From Verrucomicrobiota bacterium (lineage in GTDB: Bacteria; Verrucomicrobiota; Verrucomicrobiia; Opitutales; Opitutaceae): a stretch of 64,000 nucleotides of DNA. A program made the translations under genes and the position numbers. Location of the stretch: contig JAPLTN010000052.1 in the NCBI GenBank assembly GCA_026398135.1, positions 27,604-91,603 on the forward strand. Direction: 5' to 3'. Below the pieces are notes generated by a model. The model was given only the letters and a program-made list of their open reading frames with translations, was not told where the DNA came from and searched no databases. Below are positions 59,361 through 64,000 of this stretch, in pieces; the first letter of the stretch is position 1; every line of letters starts with the position of its first letter.

Positions 59361-61072
59361 CGGGTTTCGAGCTCGGTCAGCACGGCGGAGATCGGGCGCA
59401 GGAGGTCGGCGGGGAAGAGAGTGTTGATGCGGGTGATGACGGCCTGGATAAGCCCGTCGGGGCAGGATGCGCCGCCGGTGATGAGAATGCGGCGGGGCCG
59501 GGCGAAGGTCTCGCCGGGCCAGAGGGGGCGGAGTTCGGTGTGGCCGCTTGCGCCGCCGGGGCCGCGGGAGGGGAAAACGTAGTGGGCGACTTCGGTGAGC
59601 GAGTGGATATCGGCCTCGCTCTGGATGAAAAACGCGTACGCGCCGAGGCGTTCCTCGCAGAGGCGGTGGAGCTGGTAGGTGTTGGAGGAGTTGCGGCCGC
59701 CGATCACGAAGGCGGCGTCGAGCGGGCCGGCGAGGGCGCGGCCGAGGGCGTCCTGGTTGACCTGGGTGGCGTAGCAGAGGGTGTCGTTGCGACCCTGGCC
59801 GCCGACGCGGGCGGGGGTGCCGACGGGGTCGGGCCCGCAGGCGGCGAGGTAGGCCTCGCGCAGATACGCGGCGATCTCGCGGGTTTCGTTGACCAGGAGG
59901 GTGGTCTGGTTGACCACGGCGACGCGCTCGAGATCGCGCGCGACGGAGAAGCCCTCGGTGTGGCGGCCGGCGAAGGCGGCCTCGAACTCGGCTTGGGCGG
60001 CGGGATCGGCGCGGCGGGGGAGGAGGGCGGCGAGGGCGCGGGTCTCGGCGAGGTTGCGGACGATGAGGGAGGGGGCGTGCCGGCGGGTGTTGGCGAAGGT
60101 GGCCTTGGTCTCCTCGTGTTCGTGTTTGCCGTGGATGATGACGGTGTAGCCCTCGCGGCCGTAGGCGCGGGCGGCTTTCCAGACTTTTTCCACCAGCATG
60201 CAGGTGGCGTCGTGGGCGAAGACGGCGAGGCCCTGGCGGACGAGGCGGCGCTTGTCGTCGTCGGTCGCGCCGAAGGCGGGGATGATGACGATGTCGTCCG
60301 GGGTGAGCTGGTCCCAGAGCAAGGGGTCTGCGGGGGAGGCGGTGCCGTGGGCGGCCTTGGCTCCGGAGACGGTGAAGGGCACGCCCTTGTCGGATTGCAG
60401 GTAACGCAGGCCGCGGCGGAGCAGGTCGTCGTTCACGAAGGAATTGTGGATCAGCTCGGAGAGCATGAAGACGCGGCGGCCGGGGTTTTCGGCGAGGGTC
60501 TCGTAGGCGCGTTCGATGGCGTTTTTCACGCCCAGGCAAAAGCCGAAGTGGCTGGGGAGGAGGTAGCGGACCGCGCCGAAGTCGAGGGCGACCGGCTCGG
60601 TGGCGGAGCGTTCGTGGCGGCGGGCGAGGGCCTTGATCGCGGTGCAGAGGGCGGATTGATAGAGGGCGCTGCTGGCGGCGTCCTGGGCGTAGATGGCGGT
60701 GTTGCGCTCCTGGGCGGGGCGGAATTTGTAGATGAAGTCGTTTTCGCCGAGGTGCAGGTAGGGGAGCTGGATGAGGTAGGGGTCGAGCGCGGGGAGGAGT
60801 GCGGCGAGCAACGGGGTGTTGGCGGCGGGGGTGCGGGCGAGTTCCGCGAGGGAGTAAAACAGGATGCTGGTGTCCGTGAGCGGGGCTGCGCCGACGAGGG
60901 AGCCGAGGGCGATTTGGTAAACGGAGTCCTGGACGCGCAGCTCGAAGCGGAACGGGCTTGGGTGCAGGCCGGGGAGCGGGGCGCCGTCGGCGGGCTCGCG
61001 GCCGAGCGGGGTGAAGCGCAGGGCGAGACGGTTATGGTCGTCGAAAGCGAGAGTGAGAGCGGGGGCGGACAC
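59357..61072 (-). CDS. ispH: 4-hydroxy-3-methylbut-2-enyl diphosphate reductase, long form
   Basis: The 571-aa enzyme performs the last step of the MEP isoprenoid pathway. The three [4Fe-4S] ligands appear at C179 (HFGFCLGVKNAIERAYE), C291 (FAHDATCMLVEKVW) and C433 (RNDTLCYATQVNQDA). HNSFVNDDLLRRG, GKHEHEETK, NQTTLLVNET and NSSNTYQLHRL are the remaining family blocks. About 165 N-terminal residues and an extra loop near 405-428 are not found in E. coli IspH. The start is taken as GTG 61072. It is coupled to the GreA/B-like gene. Confidence 0.93.
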   Translation of the reverse strand: MSAPALTLAFDDHNRLALRFTPLGREPADGAPLPGLHPSPFRFELRVQDSVYQIALGSLVGAAPLTDTSILFYSLAELARTPAANTPLLAALLPALDPYLIQLPYLHLGENDFIYKFRPAQERNTAIYAQDAASSALYQSALCTAIKALARRHERSATEPVALDFGAVRYLLPSHFGFCLGVKNAIERAYETLAENPGRRVFMLSELIHNSFVNDDLLRRGLRYLQSDKGVPFTVSGAKAAHGTASPADPLLWDQLTPDDIVIIPAFGATDDDKRRLVRQGLAVFAHDATCMLVEKVWKAARAYGREGYTVIIHGKHEHEETKATFANTRRHAPSLIVRNLAETRALAALLPRRADPAAQAEFEAAFAGRHTEGFSVARDLERVAVVNQTTLLVNETREIAAYLREAYLAACGPDPVGTPARVGGQGRNDTLCYATQVNQDALGRALAGPLDAAFVIGGRNSSNTYQLHRLCEERLGAYAFFIQSEADIHSLTEVAHYVFPSRGPGGASGHTELRPLWPGETFARPRRILITGGASCPDGLIQAVITRINTLFPADLLRPISAVLTELETR

Positions 61073-61200
61073 GAGAGGAGGAGTTTTTTTGCGGCGGGCG
61101 CGCGGGGGCGAGTGGAGCCGGACGCGGTGCGCGGTGCAATCGGTTCCTTGCGCTGATGGGGGGCAGTGGGCGGCAGTGGCGGCGGCGAAGTGGCGGCGGG

Positions 61201-61761
61201 TCAACCGCTGGTTTTTATCGTCTGCCAGAGGTCGTGAAGGTTCATGCGGGTGAGCCAGGGCGACATGGCGGCTTCGTCCACTCCGGTGCTTTCGAGGATA
61301 GCTCGGATATCGAGGGGGTGTTTGGTCGATCCGCCCTCGCGGTAGAACTCGAGTTTGCGCAGGACCACGTATTCCGGGGGGGCCACGGAAAACAGGGTTT
61401 CGTGGCTCCATTCTATTCGGCGGCGCAGGGGCAGGGCCCAGGCGTGGAGCGGGTCCGCGCCGGCGAGGTAGATATCGGCTTTGTAGCCGGATTCGAGGTG
61501 GATGAGGTTGAAGTGGCCGCGTTGGTGGCGGGCTTGCTCGGTGCGGATGACGGACTCGGGCGGGACATAATACTCCGTCTCTGGAAATGCGAGCAGGAGC
61601 GCGGCGAGGGTGGACTCGTTGAGGGCGAGTACGACGTCGAGGTCGTTGGTTACGCGAGGTTGCCCGTAGAGGATGGCGGCGGTGGCCCCGGTGATCATGT
61701 AGGGTGCGCCGATGTGTTCGAGCCGCAGGGCGAACAGGCTCAGTTCATCCGGTGCGTGCAT
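61201..61761 (-). CDS. nucleotidyltransferase-fold protein (AbiEii/DUF6036-like)
   Basis: The 186-aa protein has the NTase strand YMITGATAAILYGQPRVTNDLDVVLALNES, with GATA-type GxS-like turn and DLD acids. It continues with a helical part (HLESGYKADIYLAG with a third Asp, then ARRRIEWSHETLFSVAPPEYVVLRKLEFYREGG-type segments). Proteins of this class occur as toxin-like or MNT-type partners. The start overlaps the preceding 74-aa gene by 17 nt. A functional module is likely but unproven. Confidence 0.72.
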   Translation of the reverse strand: MHAPDELSLFALRLEHIGAPYMITGATAAILYGQPRVTNDLDVVLALNESTLAALLLAFPETEYYVPPESVIRTEQARHQRGHFNLIHLESGYKADIYLAGADPLHAWALPLRRRIEWSHETLFSVAPPEYVVLRKLEFYREGGSTKHPLDIRAILESTGVDEAAMSPWLTRMNLHDLWQTIKTSG

Positions 61762-61969
61762 AAAGGATGCGTTCCGCGAGGGCGCGTCGGATTTGCGGTT
61801 CGGTCCATTCCGGGTGGCGGGATTGCAGTCCGGTGGTGAGGAGTCGGCGCATGGCGGCGTTCATGCGCAGGGCCTGGGCAATGCGAAGTCGCGGGGGCAT
61901 ATCCCGGTATATTTTCGCCTGAAGCTCCCGGGCGGCGCGTTCGTGATCGGAGGTTTCGATGCTGGCCAT
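61745..61969 (-). CDS. small helical partner of the nucleotidyltransferase
   Basis: The 74-aa all-helical, basic protein reads ERAARELQAKIYRDMPPRLR, then IAQALRMNAAMRRLLTTGLQ, then HPEWTEPQIRRALAERILY. No named domain is recognised. Small proteins with an xIYRxMxP...R...HPxWxExxxxxxLxxRxL pattern are often found directly in front of NTase-fold genes, as here. It may be a toxin/antitoxin-like pair. Confidence 0.6.
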   Translation of the reverse strand: MASIETSDHERAARELQAKIYRDMPPRLRIAQALRMNAAMRRLLTTGLQSRHPEWTEPQIRRALAERILYARTG

Positions 61970-62051
61970 GGGTGCATGCCAACCTTGGCGCGGCGGGCGG
62001 GCAAGCGCGCTTGCCGCAGAGTATACGGGCGGTCGTCGGCGAGCGGCGGGA

Positions 62052-63713
<1,662 letters not shown>

Positions 63714-64000
63714 GAAATGACATTAGCCACAAATCAGGAAAACGGGACGACGAAAATCTGCGGCATGCCCAAAAATGGGCAAAATGTGCGGGTGGGGCGG
63801 GGGGCGGGTAGGGCGTGCCCGTGGAAGAAAGTGCAAACCACGATGGCCTCTTAACACCCGCAATGGCATTAGTGTTCGGCAGGTATTAAGCTGAAGGGTT
63901 GGCGGATGTTCGTAACGTGATTGGCGCTATTTTGTCACCGGATCGTAACTGTACATTTGTGGCGATAACTGGCTTAATGCACGCGTGCCACGCAAACGCG
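63714..64000. other. spacer at the window edge
   Basis: No gene is seen. It must contain the fumA promoter on the minus strand. The AT-richer segment near 63890-63990 may belong to the promoter of a gene outside the window. Confidence 0.4.

Noticed and set aside
58887..60539. 550-codon minus frame ending like the GreA/B-like protein
   Set aside because: The upstream part is an Arg/Pro-rich out-of-frame reading of ispH. Only the part from ATG 59360 is protein-like.

Overview
The window is one contiguous piece of a high-GC bacterial chromosome with dense, mostly minus-strand gene runs. Its gene content and style point to Verrucomicrobiota, most probably Opitutales/Opitutaceae. The evidence is a fur-sufCBD-sufT run with no sufS beside it, a caa3-type oxidase with a subunit IV, a complete MoxR-DUF58-BatA-BatB/C-BatD/E cluster, a class I [4Fe-4S] fumarase, a one-chain pyruvate:ferredoxin oxidoreductase beside a DHOD-like protein, xylose isomerase under a LacI-type regulator, and spacers full of short repeats. 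The lineage is an inference from gene content, not from a marker tree. No rRNA, tRNA or CRISPR array was seen.

Layout. 1-6 kb: a 3' gene tail, plsC, a small unknown gene, trpS, a DMT exporter, prfC, and an orphan Phd-type antitoxin beside a 10-codon toxin remnant. 6-12 kb: iron-sulfur assembly (Fur-like regulator, sufC, sufB, sufD, sufT, then an HDOD gene), headed by a good Fur-box candidate. 12-19.7 kb: a second HDOD gene, an SDR, xylA with its LacI regulator, a membrane adenylate/guanylate cyclase and a PLP aminotransferase. 19.8-22.7 kb: an AT-rich islet with two unrecognised secreted proteins around a broken IS1380-type transposase. 22.7-27.4 kb: cytochrome oxidase subunits IV, III, I and II. 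27.6-35.2 kb: the moxR/bat cluster. 35.2-43.3 kb: a GGQ release-factor-like protein, yqeY, a 2OG-oxygenase-like gene, a soluble FtsK, a toxin-antitoxin pair, glyA and an SbmA/YddA-type ABC transporter. 43.5-50.3 kb: nifJ read through into a DHOD-like protein, and a Cu-type P-ATPase. 50.3-64 kb: hisI, DUF971, a Dabb protein, a protein with an extremely acidic tail, pyrD, two PIN toxin modules, secreted and lipoprotein genes, a lipocalin, a frameshifted unknown gene, a GreA/B-like gene overlapping a long ispH, a nucleotidyltransferase two-gene cassette and fumA.

The most unusual layer is the repeats. A heptanucleotide repeat (consensus roughly G-K-A-G-Y-G-R) fills the spacers beside sufT, sufD and sufC and one more spacer. 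The same heptamer array lies inside two coding regions, the P-ATPase nucleotide-binding domain and the FtsK linker, where it encodes 7-residue-periodic segments. Several palindromic REP-like families are also present. One lies in frame inside sufD, and another supplies the stop codon of batB and leaves a BatB-like C-terminal tail stranded in another frame.

Metabolically the window combines aerobic respiration (caa3 oxidase) with a PFOR, xylose use, TCA (fumarase), one-carbon (glyA), pyrimidine (pyrD), histidine (hisI) and isoprenoid (ispH) functions. Start codons were reassigned where internal starts fit the family better. Many starts lack a clear Shine-Dalgarno sequence, so start positions are less certain than the gene calls.
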